From: Chlorobiota bacterium
GTDB taxonomy: Bacteria > Bacteroidota > Ignavibacteria > OLB7
Reading direction: 5' to 3'
DNA: 64,000 nt
NCBI GenBank assembly: GCA_016700335.1
Contig: CP065014.1
Coordinates: forward strand, 213,501-277,500
Positions 19,335 to 29,473 of the stretch are shown in pieces. Numbering within the stretch: position 1 is the stretch's first letter; every line of letters starts with the position of its first letter. The notes beneath the pieces were generated by a model, which saw nothing but the letters and a program-made list of their open reading frames with translations, had not been told where the DNA came from and did not search any database. A program made the position numbers and the translations under genes.

Positions 19335-20471
19335 TTAAATGATTTGATTCATTAAAAAAGCCATTTCAATACCTATTTGTGAGCCAAGTGCTACACCCAT
19401 TCCATTACAACCAAAGGCACAAAATACATTTGTAGAAACATTATTTACAATAGGTAATTTGTTCTCACTAAATCCCATTATTCCTTGCCAATTCATTTCA
19501 ATTTCAAAATTATTATTTGGTAGTATTATATCAGTTAAGTATTTTTTCAAAGTAGATAATATATCTAAATTCTCAACAAAGTCAAAACTCTCCTCATTGG
19601 TTATATCCGTATTTCTGCCGCCACCAATAAGAACTCTATTACCAACATTCCTAAAATAGTAAAATCCTTTATCAAAATGAAATGTCCCTTTAAATTTTAA
19701 ATTGCTAATTTCAGAAGTAATCATAACTTGACCGCGAGCTGGCTTCAGGGGTAATGTTTTGAATAGTTTTTTTGCAAATGCATTATTACATACCGAAACT
19801 TTAGATGAAATGAATTTTATTTTCTCATTAATAGATTGATTAGACACAATTACTTCAACAAATTTTTCATTATCATTTATTTCTATAACCTCTGAACCTG
19901 TTAATATATTTACACCAAGAGATTTGGCTTTCTCAATTAATGATTTCATCATTTTGCCAGTATGGATTTGACCTTCAAATTTATTTTGAATTAATGAATG
20001 AACTTGATCAAACCCAAATTTGTAAACTAGATCATTTCGGAATGAAAAAATGTTTTGGTTAAATAACCCAAATAGTTTTTCATTCAAGTTATTGAGTTTA
20101 TCTTTTGAGAGTGTATATGAATCAAAAAGTAATTCGTATCCTCCATTTTGTTCAAAGCCTATTTTGCTTTCTCCCAATCTTGAACGCAACAATTCAAGAC
20201 CATGAATTCTTTTCTCAACTATAGCAATGGTACTATCTAAACCATTTATTTCAATATCATTTAAAATCTCTGTTGGACTACCAAAACAAGCAAAACCAGC
20301 ATTTTTAGTGCTTGCTCCACTTGGGAATACTCCTCTTTCAAGTAACAATACTGATAATTTACTATTTGATTCTAATAAACTAATTGCTACTGAAAGACCA
20401 ATAATTCCTCCTCCAATTACAATAACATCATTACAAGTAAAGGATTCTTTTTCCCAAAATGAAATGCTCAT
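19335..20471 (-). CDS. FAD-dependent amine/amino-acid oxidase (DAO family)
   Basis: A 378-residue cytoplasmic flavoenzyme of the D-amino-acid oxidase superfamily. The FAD-binding Rossmann motif V-I-G-G-G-I-I-G-L-S lies near the N-terminus, and the family segment L-K-P-A-R-G-Q-V-M-I is in the middle. A G-C-N-G-M-G-V-A-L-G motif near the C-terminus contacts FAD. Substrate is undetermined; glycine oxidase-like and gamma-glutamylputrescine oxidase-like enzymes are the nearest ideas. The ATG at 20471 was preferred to an upstream frame extension because it places the Rossmann fold at the expected position. It converges with the giant secreted protein at 19311. The terminator at 20515-20552 separates it from the upstream T9SS cargo gene. 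Confidence 0.88.
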   Translation of the reverse strand: MSISFWEKESFTCNDVIVIGGGIIGLSVAISLLESNSKLSVLLLERGVFPSGASTKNAGFACFGSPTEILNDIEINGLDSTIAIVEKRIHGLELLRSRLGESKIGFEQNGGYELLFDSYTLSKDKLNNLNEKLFGLFNQNIFSFRNDLVYKFGFDQVHSLIQNKFEGQIHTGKMMKSLIEKAKSLGVNILTGSEVIEINDNEKFVEVIVSNQSINEKIKFISSKVSVCNNAFAKKLFKTLPLKPARGQVMITSEISNLKFKGTFHFDKGFYYFRNVGNRVLIGGGRNTDITNEESFDFVENLDILSTLKKYLTDIILPNNNFEIEMNWQGIMGFSENKLPIVNNVSTNVFCAFGCNGMGVALGSQIGIEMAFLMNQII

Positions 20472-20514
20472 TGAATTAAAAATGTTGGATAAAGTTATTA
20501 TTAATTTGCAATAT

Positions 20515-20552
20515 AAAAAAACCTTCAGCACTATTTAATGATGAAGGTTTTT
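20515..20552 (-). terminator. Rho-independent terminator of the T9SS cargo gene at 20625
   Basis: On the minus strand AAAACCTTCA (20551-20542) pairs with TGAAGGTTTT (20527-20518) and is followed by a T run. It lies 73 bases after the stop of the 20625-21980 gene. Confidence 0.8.
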
Positions 20553-20624
20553 AATTATCCTTTTAAAGGAAACAGTTTAAATCTAATTTAAACAATCTAT
20601 TTAGATTTCTAAAAATTATAAAAA

Positions 20625-21980
20625 TTATTTGGTAATATTTACTTTACTTGTATAAACATTTTCACCAGTTTTCATACTTACCATATAAGTTCCACTTAGC
20701 AAATCTTCTACTGGGAGAGATATTGAATATTTTCCAGGTATATAGTCTTGATTATCAATAAGCGTTTTAACTAACTTACCAGTTGCATCAAACATCTGAA
20801 TTGTAAGGTTAGTTCTCTGAGTAATTGAAAAATTCTGACGAGATATTTTCCCTGGAACAACAGGTGATGGGACAACGTTATCTAATCCTTGAGAAGTTGC
20901 ATCAGTTCCATAATGATATTCAACACCAGATGGTAAAATTATTGTTCCATACCATGACATATTGATATTCAAATGACTTCTAATTTGTCCTCCATCTTTA
21001 GATGTAAATACTAATCCTTTCCATGAACTAATAATAGATTGTGTAGTTCCTGTCTTATAAAGTACAACACTCATAGCCATAAAAGAATCTAATGGGTTAG
21101 CTCTTGTATCTCCATCAACAGTGAAATCTCCTTCTCTAAACTCATTTGTAGTAATTATTTGTTGATATTCATCTGATTCTTGAACAGGTTGTGTTAAAGC
21201 AGGTGACTCATCATTTACGTACATTATTATTATTGCATCACTTGAAGTAGCTTTCAAAGGTGGTTCAAACCCAACAACAGTTTGTGAAATTCTGTAAGAT
21301 CCTGGTTGATCACCCTCTGTTATTTTTTTATCCATTTCATCTGGAGTAACTTCAAATTGAACTGGAGCTTTATATCCTTCAAAATAATTAGTTGCAGAAT
21401 TTAATGTAGTTCTGTTTAAATTAATTCCACCTTTAATATAAGTTGTACCAGTTAATCCTGCATTTTTATATTTGAATGCAAGTATTTTACCAGAGTTATT
21501 TGGAGTGCTATTAGGATTTTTGTAAACAAAAAACTTTACAGAATCAACAGTAAAAGAACCTTTTGGCTCTTTAAATTGAGCAATCCAAACAGAATCATTA
21601 AATTCAGGATTGTCACTTTTAATTATATTGCTTGTTGAGTTATAAACTTTTCCATTGAAAAATTTATATACAGCTTGGGGTGAGAACACCTGACCAAAGC
21701 CACGAAACTCAGTTCCGCTACCAAAATTTAAAGGTACTCGCATATCATTTCTATTTGTATCACGTCCGGTTTCATCAATTCTTCTTAAAATACTACTCTG
21801 CCATACATAATCTTGGGCTTCAGCTATTTTTGAAATGCCAGTAGTTGAAACAGTTGGAGTAAATTTTGAATAATCAATTTTTGAATCAGATATTTTTTGA
21901 GGTTCTATACTTTGCTGAGCTATACTTAAAGAAAAAGTAGCAAACAACATAGTCACGTAAATAAGAATTCGTTTCATCAT
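20625..21980 (-). CDS. T9SS-secreted protein of unknown function
   Basis: A 451-residue exported protein. The signal peptide M-M-K-R-I-L...S-I-A-Q is followed by a mature region without a domain I recognise. It contains beta-rich stretches and a Y-H-Y-G-T-D segment near residue 345. The last ~80 residues form a T9SS type A sorting tail (F-S-I-T-Q ... M-F-D-A-T-G-K-L-V-K-T-L ... G-x-Y-x-I-S-L-P ... L-S-G-T-Y-M-V-S-M-K). It is expected to be exported across the outer membrane and anchored or released. It is transcribed away from the class II amidotransferase gene, with a 345-base shared upstream region, and ends at its own terminator. Confidence 0.8.
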   Translation of the reverse strand: MMKRILIYVTMLFATFSLSIAQQSIEPQKISDSKIDYSKFTPTVSTTGISKIAEAQDYVWQSSILRRIDETGRDTNRNDMRVPLNFGSGTEFRGFGQVFSPQAVYKFFNGKVYNSTSNIIKSDNPEFNDSVWIAQFKEPKGSFTVDSVKFFVYKNPNSTPNNSGKILAFKYKNAGLTGTTYIKGGINLNRTTLNSATNYFEGYKAPVQFEVTPDEMDKKITEGDQPGSYRISQTVVGFEPPLKATSSDAIIIMYVNDESPALTQPVQESDEYQQIITTNEFREGDFTVDGDTRANPLDSFMAMSVVLYKTGTTQSIISSWKGLVFTSKDGGQIRSHLNINMSWYGTIILPSGVEYHYGTDATSQGLDNVVPSPVVPGKISRQNFSITQRTNLTIQMFDATGKLVKTLIDNQDYIPGKYSISLPVEDLLSGTYMVSMKTGENVYTSKVNITK

Positions 21981-22326
21981 TAATTTTTTAAAGTAATTTA
22001 TAATTTTTAAGTTTTTGAGATTTATAATAAAGTAAGATTGTAAAATTATGAAAATAGTTTGTAATTAATTTTAAAATTATTTTATAAATCAATACATAGA
22101 TATAATTGACACAAAAGTTAAATTTTTGTTACAACTCAATATCAATAATTATTGATTAAATTTAAAATCAATTTTTAAATGTTATTTTTAATGGAACTAA
22201 TTTTGATAATGGTTTAAATTGATTTTAATATTCATACCATATATTTAATCATATATCTTAATTTTGCGAAATATTTTTCTCTTTATAATTTATTTTTCTC
22301 TTTAATATTTAATTGTATAAATCAGT
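21981..22326. other. Divergent AT-rich promoter region
   Basis: It lies between a minus-strand T9SS cargo and a plus-strand amidotransferase. The one clear signal is a plus-strand TAATTTTG box at 22259-22266, listed separately. No gene is seen. Confidence 0.5.
22259..22266 (+). promoter_or_regulatory. Candidate -7 promoter box TAATTTTG
   Basis: TAnnTTTG match 60 bases upstream of the TTG start of the class II amidotransferase gene. It is the only such box in this divergent region. Confidence 0.4.
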
Positions 22327-23190
22327 TTGTGTAGATTAATTGCATATGCAGGCAAGCCGGTTCTTGCGAGCGATTTGCTCTACAAACCACAACATTCCTT
22401 AATGCAGAGACAAGCAATTCGTGCTGAAGAAATGTCTACTCCTATCAATGGTGATGGATGTGGAGTTTCTTGGTATGATTTTAGAATTGATTCAGAGCCT
22501 GGTCAGTTTCGTTCTATTCATCCGTCTTGGTCGAATACTAATTTAAGATTATTATGCCAAAAAATTAAAACATCATTATTGTTTGCTCACGTTAGAGCAG
22601 CTTCACCTGGAGCTATAATAGATCAATTAAACTGCCATCCATTTGTATATGGTCAGCTTTCTTGGATGCATAATGGTATGGTTGGTGGTTTCAAATCTAT
22701 TAGGAGATCTTTGCTAAGTGGACTTAATGATGAAAGTTATGAGGTAATCCGGGGTTCAACAGATAGTGAATATATGTTTGGATTGTTTCTTAATAAACTC
22801 AAAAATCCTAAAGGTGATGTTTCAACTGATGAAATGATAATTGCATTGAGCGATATGTATAATGATTTGAAAAAATTGTTGCTAGAGAAAAAAATTGAAG
22901 AACATTCTTACATTAATATATGTGTAACTAATGGCAAATCAATAATTGCTACTAGATATACAACAAATCCGAGAGTTCAACCTGCCTCCCTCTATTATGT
23001 TTATGGTAAAGAGTATATTGTAGATGAAAACGAAAAATCATATATGATTCCAGATACAGGGAAAGCTGGCTCGGTTATTATTGCAAGCGAACCATTTACA
23101 GAAAATAAATCTGATTGGATGAGAGTTGAAAGAAATTCAATGATGATTGTTGATGAAAATTTAAATATTAGTTTTAAACAACTGAACTAA
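22327..23190 (+). CDS. Class II glutamine amidotransferase (YafJ/EgtC-like)
   Basis: A 287-residue protein of the N-terminal nucleophile family. It starts at TTG 22327, which puts Cys at position 2. Met removal exposes that Cys as the catalytic nucleophile (M-C-R-L-I-A-Y), so the start is fixed by the chemistry. Other active-site segments are G-D-G-C-G-V-S-W, A-H-V-R-A-A-S-P-G, N-C-H-P-F and the oxyanion loop W-M-H-N-G. It is slightly longer than EgtC or YafJ. Ergothioneine-cluster partners are absent, so the EgtC function is not supported. It could be a general amide hydrolase. It lies 101 bases before nuoL and may share a transcript. Confidence 0.9.
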   Translation: MCRLIAYAGKPVLASDLLYKPQHSLMQRQAIRAEEMSTPINGDGCGVSWYDFRIDSEPGQFRSIHPSWSNTNLRLLCQKIKTSLLFAHVRAASPGAIIDQLNCHPFVYGQLSWMHNGMVGGFKSIRRSLLSGLNDESYEVIRGSTDSEYMFGLFLNKLKNPKGDVSTDEMIIALSDMYNDLKKLLLEKKIEEHSYINICVTNGKSIIATRYTTNPRVQPASLYYVYGKEYIVDENEKSYMIPDTGKAGSVIIASEPFTENKSDWMRVERNSMMIVDENLNISFKQLN

Positions 23191-23291
23191 ATTTCAACAA
23201 TTTATTTGATGTAAAGAATAAAACTAACAATTTAGTTTGTTGTAGTTCTCATTTTCGAAATTAATAATGATACAAGACTAATTTTTATATT

Positions 23292-25256
23292 ATGGACTTT
23301 TATATAGTAACAATAATTATTCTACCGCTTATTGGATTTGCTATTAATGGCATTTTTGGTAAGAAGATAAATAATGAAAAGATTTCAGGAATTATTGGTA
23401 CGAGTACAGTAGGCATCGGTTTCATTATTTCAGTTAGTTTACTTTTCAATATGATCAGTTTGCCAGTTGAAAAAAGGAGTATTATGGTGCATGTTGCAGA
23501 TTGGATTTCAGCAGGGAAATTCAATGTAGGTTTGAATTACCAATTAGACCAATTATCAATTGTTTTCCTTTTAGTAATTACTGGTGTTGGTACTCTAATC
23601 CATATTTATTCAATTGGATACATGCATGGAGATAAAGGATTTGCAAGATTTTTTGCTTACCTAAATTTATTTATTTTCATGATGCTCAATCTAGTTTTAG
23701 CTGATAACTTAGCTGTAACTTTTTTGGGTTGGGAAGGTGTTGGATTGTGTTCGTTTTTATTGATAGGGTTTTGGTATGATCAGAAGTTTGAAGGAGTAGG
23801 TATTAAAACAACTGGAGACGCTGCAAAAAAAGCATTTATTGTAAATAGAATTGGAGATTTGGGAATGCTGATTGCAATGTTTATTTTATATAATGAATTT
23901 GGAACTTTAAAATATCAAGAGTTAATTACAATTGTTTCAAATGGTGGTTTCTCACCAGGGCAAAGTAGTGCTTTAACTTATGCAACATTGTCTTTATTAT
24001 TAGGAGCATGCGGGAAATCTGCACAAATCCCATTAGGAGTATGGCTCCCTGATGCAATGGCTGGTCCTACACCTGTTTCAGCACTTATTCATGCAGCTAC
24101 AATGGTAACCTCTGGAATATTCTTAGTTTCTAGAACATCAGTACTTTTTGCTTTATCACCATTTACAATGTCTGTAATGACTGGAATTGCAATAACAACT
24201 GCATTGATTGCTGCAACTATAGGTTTAGTACAAAATGATATTAAAAAAGTATTAGCTTATTCAACTGTCTCTCAACTAGGATTTATGTTTGTTGCTTTAG
24301 GAGTTGGCTCATTTTCTGCAGCAGTTTTTCATGTTCTAACCCATGCATTTTTTAAAGCTCTTTTATTCTTGGGAAGTGGTTCTGTTATTCATGGAATGCA
24401 CCACGAACAGGATATGAGAAAAATGGGTGGTTTGAAAAAATATATGCCTCAAACTTATAAAACTTACTTAATAGGCGCTATTGCAATAGCTGGAATACCC
24501 CCTCTTTCTGGATTTTTTTCTAAAGATGAAATTTTATTTAAAGCTTGGGTAAATGGAAGCTGGGTGTTATGGATTGTAGCAGCTGTTGCTGCTTTTATGA
24601 CTGCATTTTATATGTTTAGATCAGTTTATATGACTTTTGATGGGAATGAAAATTTTGATCATCATCATGTGCACCCTCATGAATCTCCTAAAACAATGAC
24701 AATTCCATTATGGATACTTGCATTACTATCAGCTACTGCTGGTTTGTTAGGAATTCCTGCTATAATTGGAAATTTTAATTTTGTAAATGTTTTACATCAT
24801 TGGCTTGAACCAGTTTTTGATCCAGCAGAAAAATTTTTAAATACTGTTCATGAGCAGCATTCTTTAGAAATGATTTTAATTATAATATCAACTGTTATTG
24901 CTACTTGTGGAATTATGCTAGCAAGAACTTTTTATTTGAAGAAAACTGAACTACCTCAAAAAATATCAATTCAATTTAATGGAATTTATAAGTTGCTTTT
25001 GAATAAATGGTATGTAGATGAAATTTATAATAATTTTATCTTAAAACCAATTCAATTTATTTCTGATAAATTCTTGTATAATGTAATAGATAGAAAATTA
25101 ATTGATGGAAGCATCAACGGTGGAAGCCGCTTAATTGCTGGTTTTTCAGGTATCTTTAGGCAAATACAAACTGGAGTTGTCCAGCATTATGCAACTTTAT
25201 TTATAGCTGGAGTAGTAGTTATTTTAGGATGGATTGTTTTCTTCTTTAAATATTGA
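23292..25256 (+). CDS. nuoL: NADH-quinone oxidoreductase subunit L
   Basis: A 654-residue antiporter-like membrane subunit of respiratory Complex I that forms the distal proton-pumping end. It has an N-terminal Proton_antipo_N segment, then the core with F-L-G-W-E-G-V-G-L-C-S (key Glu in TM5) and S-A-Q-I-P-L-G-V-W-L-P-D-A-M-A-G-P-T-P-V-S-A-L-I-H. The tail ends in the long lateral helix and a final membrane segment. Length is normal for NuoL. It is followed by nuoM after 55 bases. The usual nuoK upstream and nuoN downstream are absent, so the Complex I operon is split in this genome. Confidence 0.97.
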   Translation: MDFYIVTIIILPLIGFAINGIFGKKINNEKISGIIGTSTVGIGFIISVSLLFNMISLPVEKRSIMVHVADWISAGKFNVGLNYQLDQLSIVFLLVITGVGTLIHIYSIGYMHGDKGFARFFAYLNLFIFMMLNLVLADNLAVTFLGWEGVGLCSFLLIGFWYDQKFEGVGIKTTGDAAKKAFIVNRIGDLGMLIAMFILYNEFGTLKYQELITIVSNGGFSPGQSSALTYATLSLLLGACGKSAQIPLGVWLPDAMAGPTPVSALIHAATMVTSGIFLVSRTSVLFALSPFTMSVMTGIAITTALIAATIGLVQNDIKKVLAYSTVSQLGFMFVALGVGSFSAAVFHVLTHAFFKALLFLGSGSVIHGMHHEQDMRKMGGLKKYMPQTYKTYLIGAIAIAGIPPLSGFFSKDEILFKAWVNGSWVLWIVAAVAAFMTAFYMFRSVYMTFDGNENFDHHHVHPHESPKTMTIPLWILALLSATAGLLGIPAIIGNFNFVNVLHHWLEPVFDPAEKFLNTVHEQHSLEMILIIISTVIATCGIMLARTFYLKKTELPQKISIQFNGIYKLLLNKWYVDEIYNNFILKPIQFISDKFLYNVIDRKLIDGSINGGSRLIAGFSGIFRQIQTGVVQHYATLFIAGVVVILGWIVFFFKY

Positions 25257-25311
25257 AATTGATAATTATTGCAAATTCAATTATTGTTAACCGATAAATA
25301 TAAATTGATAA

Positions 25312-26964
25312 ATGCTGTTACTTACTTTACTAATACCTTTAATAGGAGCAATAATAACTCCATTTCTTAATGGGAAAGCAGTTAAATATTCTTCTGCTTT
25401 TTTCTCAATAATAACATTTGCAGTTTCGTTATTGTTTTACAGTGGTTTTAATCCATCAGATTCGAAATTTCAATTTGTAACAAGTTACCCATGGATCAAT
25501 TCATTAGATATTAATTTCAAATTTGGAATTGATGGTATGTCCTTATTGTTAGTTTTACTCACCACTCTAATTTTCCCAATAGCAATAATATCTAGTTGGG
25601 AATCTATTAAGGAAAAAAAATCCTTTTATTACCCATTATTATTATTATTAGAGTTTGGAGTTATAGGCGTTTTTATATCACTTGATACATTTGTGTTTTA
25701 TGTTTTTTGGGAGTTAGTTCTAATTCCAATGTATTTACTTATAGGAATATGGGGTGGAAAAGAAAGAATTTATGCAGCAGTTAAATTCTTTATCTATACA
25801 ATGGCGGGCTCTTTATTAATGCTTGTAGCTATAATATGGTTAGGACACGAGGCTCAAAAATCTGGAGGTGCTTTTACTTCAGATTTTATCAAACTTATGC
25901 ATATTGGACCTTCAATCCCATTTGTAACACAGAAATGGCTTTTTCTAGCATTTGCACTCTCTTTCTGTATTAAAGTTCCATTATTCCCATTACATACTTG
26001 GCTACCAGATGCACATACACAAGCTCCAACTGCTGGATCTGTATTACTTGCAGCTGTACTTTTAAAAATGGGTACTTACGGTCTTATCAGATTTAATTTG
26101 CAGTTGTTTCCACAATCTTCACTCTATTATGCAGATGTTATATCAACCTTAGCAGTTATTGGAATTATTTATGGTGCTTTAGTTGCAATGGTACAAACTG
26201 ACATTAAGAAATTAGTTGCTTATTCATCTGTTGCTCACTTAGGATTTGTTGTTCTAGGCATATTTTCAATGACAGTAGAAGGAGTTCAAGGGGCAGTACT
26301 TCAAATGGTAAATCATGGTTTATCGACAGGCATGTTGTTTTTATGTGTTGGATTTATATATGAAAGAAGGCATACTAGGGAGATTAATGAGTTTGGGGGG
26401 GTTGCTAAATCTATGCCAATATTTGCAGTGATGTTTGCTTTTGCAATGCTCTCGAGTGTTGGTGCTCCAGGGTTAAATGGTTTTGTTGGTGAATATCTAA
26501 CACTTATTGGTACTTTTACTTCTCAACATTTATCATCAAAATGGTTTGCAATTATTGGTGCTTCAGGTGTAATTTTTGCAGCTGTTTATTTGTTGTTACT
26601 TTATCAAAAAATATTTATGGGTGCTATAACTAAAACAGAAAATAGTACTTTATCAGATTTAACAAAAACTGAAATTGGATTAGTTATTCCATTAGTAATC
26701 TTATTTGTATGGATTGGATTTCAACCAAATACTTTCCTTAAACTTACTGAAAGTTCTAGTCGAGCTGTGGTGGGAGTGATAGAAAAAATTCAGGGTGAGA
26801 ATAGATATTTACCAGAAGCAAATTCTAGATTAGGTTTGGCAATTGAACAACCAAAAGAAGTTAATAAAAATGTTACCTCAAATAACAGCGAAAAAGATCA
26901 ACAACAAATCTTTCAAAAGCAAATTCAGGAACAATTACAGAAACAAGGTGCAAAACAAAAATAG
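25312..26964 (+). CDS. nuoM: NADH-quinone oxidoreductase subunit M
   Basis: A 550-residue antiporter-like proton-pumping subunit of Complex I. Conserved features are F-Y-V-F-W-E-L-V-L-I-P-M-Y-L (TM5 Glu), K-V-P-L-F-P-L-H-T-W-L-P-D-A-H-T-Q-A-P-T and the Lys-containing broken helices. The C-terminal ~50 residues after the last membrane segment are hydrophilic and Gln/Lys-rich, a tail that standard NuoM does not need. Its stop codon directly abuts the ATG of the phosphoesterase gene (TAGATG), indicating cotranscription with nuoL and that gene. Confidence 0.97.
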   Translation: MLLLTLLIPLIGAIITPFLNGKAVKYSSAFFSIITFAVSLLFYSGFNPSDSKFQFVTSYPWINSLDINFKFGIDGMSLLLVLLTTLIFPIAIISSWESIKEKKSFYYPLLLLLEFGVIGVFISLDTFVFYVFWELVLIPMYLLIGIWGGKERIYAAVKFFIYTMAGSLLMLVAIIWLGHEAQKSGGAFTSDFIKLMHIGPSIPFVTQKWLFLAFALSFCIKVPLFPLHTWLPDAHTQAPTAGSVLLAAVLLKMGTYGLIRFNLQLFPQSSLYYADVISTLAVIGIIYGALVAMVQTDIKKLVAYSSVAHLGFVVLGIFSMTVEGVQGAVLQMVNHGLSTGMLFLCVGFIYERRHTREINEFGGVAKSMPIFAVMFAFAMLSSVGAPGLNGFVGEYLTLIGTFTSQHLSSKWFAIIGASGVIFAAVYLLLLYQKIFMGAITKTENSTLSDLTKTEIGLVIPLVILFVWIGFQPNTFLKLTESSSRAVVGVIEKIQGENRYLPEANSRLGLAIEQPKEVNKNVTSNNSEKDQQQIFQKQIQEQLQKQGAKQK

Positions 26965-27579
26965 ATGAAAATATTAGTATTATCAGATATCCATGATCAT
27001 ATCCGAAATTTAAGATCTACCCTTGCAGATCACAATGATTTAGACGCTATGATTTTTTTAGGAGATTTATGTTCTCCATTCACGTTAGGTTTAATGATGG
27101 ATAGTTTTCAGAAGAAACCAATTCATTTAGTGTTAGGTAACAATGATGGTGATTCTTTTAGAATTACGGCGAAGGCTCATCAAACTCAATTTGATGTACA
27201 TATTCACGGTGAATTTGCTGAGTTAGTTGAATACAATGGAAAGCTAGTTAAAAGAGTTGATTTCGAGAATTTATTTGGAGATTATGAAAAACGTGACGTT
27301 GGAGGCTTAAGAATAGCAATGCATCATTTTGATAATATAGCAGAAATTCTAGCTCGATCCTCTGTTTATGATATTGTTTTTTATGGACATAATCACATTT
27401 ACAATATTGAAAGAAAAGAGAACACAATACTTGCAAATCCAGGCACAGTTATGGGTTATGATCCTTCAAAAAAAAGAGATATTCCAGCAACTTATATTGT
27501 GTTAGATACAATAACAAATACTCTTACTAGCTACTTACCAGAGCTTGTCAAGCCTTTCGAAGTGGTTAAAATTAACTAA
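26965..27579 (+). CDS. YfcE/MJ0936-type metallophosphoesterase
   Basis: A 204-residue calcineurin-like phosphodiesterase. It carries the dimetal signature D-I-H-D-H near residue 8, G-D-L-C, G-N-N-D-G-D, H-H-F-D-N and G-H-N-H, which supply the metal-binding Asp, Asn and His residues. Members hydrolyse small phosphodiesters in vitro; physiological substrate is unknown. ATG 26965 follows the nuoM stop with no gap, so translation is probably coupled to a Complex I subunit. A long perfect hairpin lies downstream. Confidence 0.93.
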   Translation: MKILVLSDIHDHIRNLRSTLADHNDLDAMIFLGDLCSPFTLGLMMDSFQKKPIHLVLGNNDGDSFRITAKAHQTQFDVHIHGEFAELVEYNGKLVKRVDFENLFGDYEKRDVGGLRIAMHHFDNIAEILARSSVYDIVFYGHNHIYNIERKENTILANPGTVMGYDPSKKRDIPATYIVLDTITNTLTSYLPELVKPFEVVKIN

Positions 27580-27631
27580 TTGTTTGTATGTATTTATTAT
27601 TTCAATTAATAAAAATACATAGCTTAAAATA

Positions 27632-27667
27632 AAGAAGCTCATTTGAATCAATTCAAATGAGCTTCTT
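27632..27667. terminator. Bidirectional terminator between convergent genes
   Basis: AAGAAGCTCATTTGAA (27632-27647) is perfectly complementary to TTCAAATGAGCTTCTT (27652-27667), a 16-bp stem with a 4-base loop. It sits between the 3' ends of the phosphoesterase (+) and groEL (-). The T tracts on both sides are short. Confidence 0.88.
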
Positions 27668-27692
27668 AAATCTACATAAAATAATTAATCTA

Positions 27693-29327
27693 TTAATACA
27701 TGTCTCCCATTCCACCACCATGGTTATGCGGAGCAGCTGGCTCTTCTTTCTCTTTTTTCTCAACTACTGTTGCTTCAGTAGTAATTAATAGTGCTGAAAC
27801 TGACGCTGCATTTTCAAGCGCTACTCTTGAAACTTTAGTTGGATCTATAACTCCCTTTTCAATCATATTACAATATTCATCATTGTAAGCATTATATCCA
27901 AAATCACCTGTTCCATCTTTTACTTTTGCAACAATAACTGAACCTTCTAATCCAGCATTTGAAACAATCTGTCGAATAGGTTCTTCTATAGCACGACGAA
28001 TAATAGAAATCCCTATATTTTGATCTGCATTTTCACCTTTCAAACCATCAAGTTTAGAAACTGCACGTAAGTATGCAACTCCACCACCTGGTACAATTCC
28101 TTCTTCAATCGCAGCACGAGTAGCATGAAGAGCATCTTCAACACGAGCTTTTTTCTCTTTCATCTCAACTTCAGTTGCTGCACCAATTTTAATTACTGCA
28201 ACTCCACCAGATAATTTTGCAAGTCGTTCTTGCAATTTTTCACGGTCATAATCAGAAGTTGTTTTTTCTATTTGAGATTTAATCTCATTAATTCTTTTCT
28301 TAATTTCATCACTTGTTCCAGCTCCTTCAATAATTGTTGTATTATCTTTATCAACACTAATTTTTTTAGCAGTTCCAAGATATTCAACTGTAGCAGTTTC
28401 AAGTTTGTATCCTTTTTCTTCACTTATAACAGTACCACCAGTTAAAATAGCAATATCTTCTAACATAGCTTTTCTGCGGTCTCCAAAGCCAGGTGCTTTT
28501 ACTGCACATACTCGTAAAGTGCCACGAAGTTTGTTAACAACTAAAGTTGCTAATGCTTCTCCTTCTAAATCTTCAGAAATAATTAATAAAGTTTTTCCAG
28601 CTTGAGCAACTTTTTCTAAAATTGGAAGAAGATCTTTCATTGCTGAGATTTTCTTATCATGAATTAAAATAAATGGAGTTTCTAAAATTACCTCCATTGT
28701 GTCAGCATCAGTTACAAAATATGGTGATAAATAACCACGGTCAAACTGCATACCTTCAACAACATCTAAAACCGTTTCAGTTCCACGAGCTTCCTCTACT
28801 GTTATTACACCATCTTTACCAACTTTGTCCATTGCATCTGCTAATAATGTTCCGATTGATGAATCATTGTTTGCAGAAATTGTGCCTACTTGAGCAATTT
28901 CTTTTTTACCTTGAACCTCACGGCTAATTTCTTTCAAACCAATCACTATTTGAGTTACAGCTAAGTCAATACCTCTTTTTAAGTCCATTGGATTTGCTCC
29001 AGCTGTAACGTTCTTTAATCCTTCTCTAATAATTGCTTGAGCAAGTACTGTTGCTGTTGTTGTTCCATCTCCAGCTACATCACTAGTTTTTGATGCAACT
29101 TCACGAACCATTTGAGCTCCCATGTTTTCAATTGCATCTTCAAGTTCTATTTCTTTTGCAACTGTAACACCATCTTTAGTTATAAGTGGTGCGCCAAATT
29201 TCTTCTCAATAACTACGTTACGTCCTTTAGGACCTAAAGTTACTTTTACTGCGTTAGCTAATTGATCAACTCCACGCTTCATTGCTGCACGTGCGTCAGT
29301 ATCAAATGTTATTATTTTAGATGCCAT
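27693..29327 (-). CDS. groEL: 60-kDa chaperonin GroEL
   Basis: A 544-residue subunit of the tetradecameric cytosolic folding chamber. It has the ATP-binding D-G-T-T-T-A-T-V-L motif, N-terminal T-L-G-P-K-G-R-N-V and the A-T-E-V-E-M-K-E-K-K-A-R-V-E-D segment. The Gly/Met-rich C-terminus G-G-G-M-G-D-M-Y is short, with a preceding P-H-N-H. It lies 146 bases downstream of groES in the same direction. It is probably cotranscribed from the CIRCE-controlled promoter. Confidence 0.99.
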   Translation of the reverse strand: MASKIITFDTDARAAMKRGVDQLANAVKVTLGPKGRNVVIEKKFGAPLITKDGVTVAKEIELEDAIENMGAQMVREVASKTSDVAGDGTTTATVLAQAIIREGLKNVTAGANPMDLKRGIDLAVTQIVIGLKEISREVQGKKEIAQVGTISANNDSSIGTLLADAMDKVGKDGVITVEEARGTETVLDVVEGMQFDRGYLSPYFVTDADTMEVILETPFILIHDKKISAMKDLLPILEKVAQAGKTLLIISEDLEGEALATLVVNKLRGTLRVCAVKAPGFGDRRKAMLEDIAILTGGTVISEEKGYKLETATVEYLGTAKKISVDKDNTTIIEGAGTSDEIKKRINEIKSQIEKTTSDYDREKLQERLAKLSGGVAVIKIGAATEVEMKEKKARVEDALHATRAAIEEGIVPGGGVAYLRAVSKLDGLKGENADQNIGISIIRRAIEEPIRQIVSNAGLEGSVIVAKVKDGTGDFGYNAYNDEYCNMIEKGVIDPTKVSRVALENAASVSALLITTEATVVEKKEKEEPAAPHNHGGGMGDMY

Positions 29328-29473
29328 TTTATTTTGTTAAATTAATTTTTAAAGTTTTGAAAATGAAAAGCTGTTTTTAGCTGTTGATTTTATTAAATTT
29401 ATATTGAATAAATTGTTATATAAATTCAATATCTTACTTGATATTTGATAGAATGCAGTTTTCAAAGTTTTTA

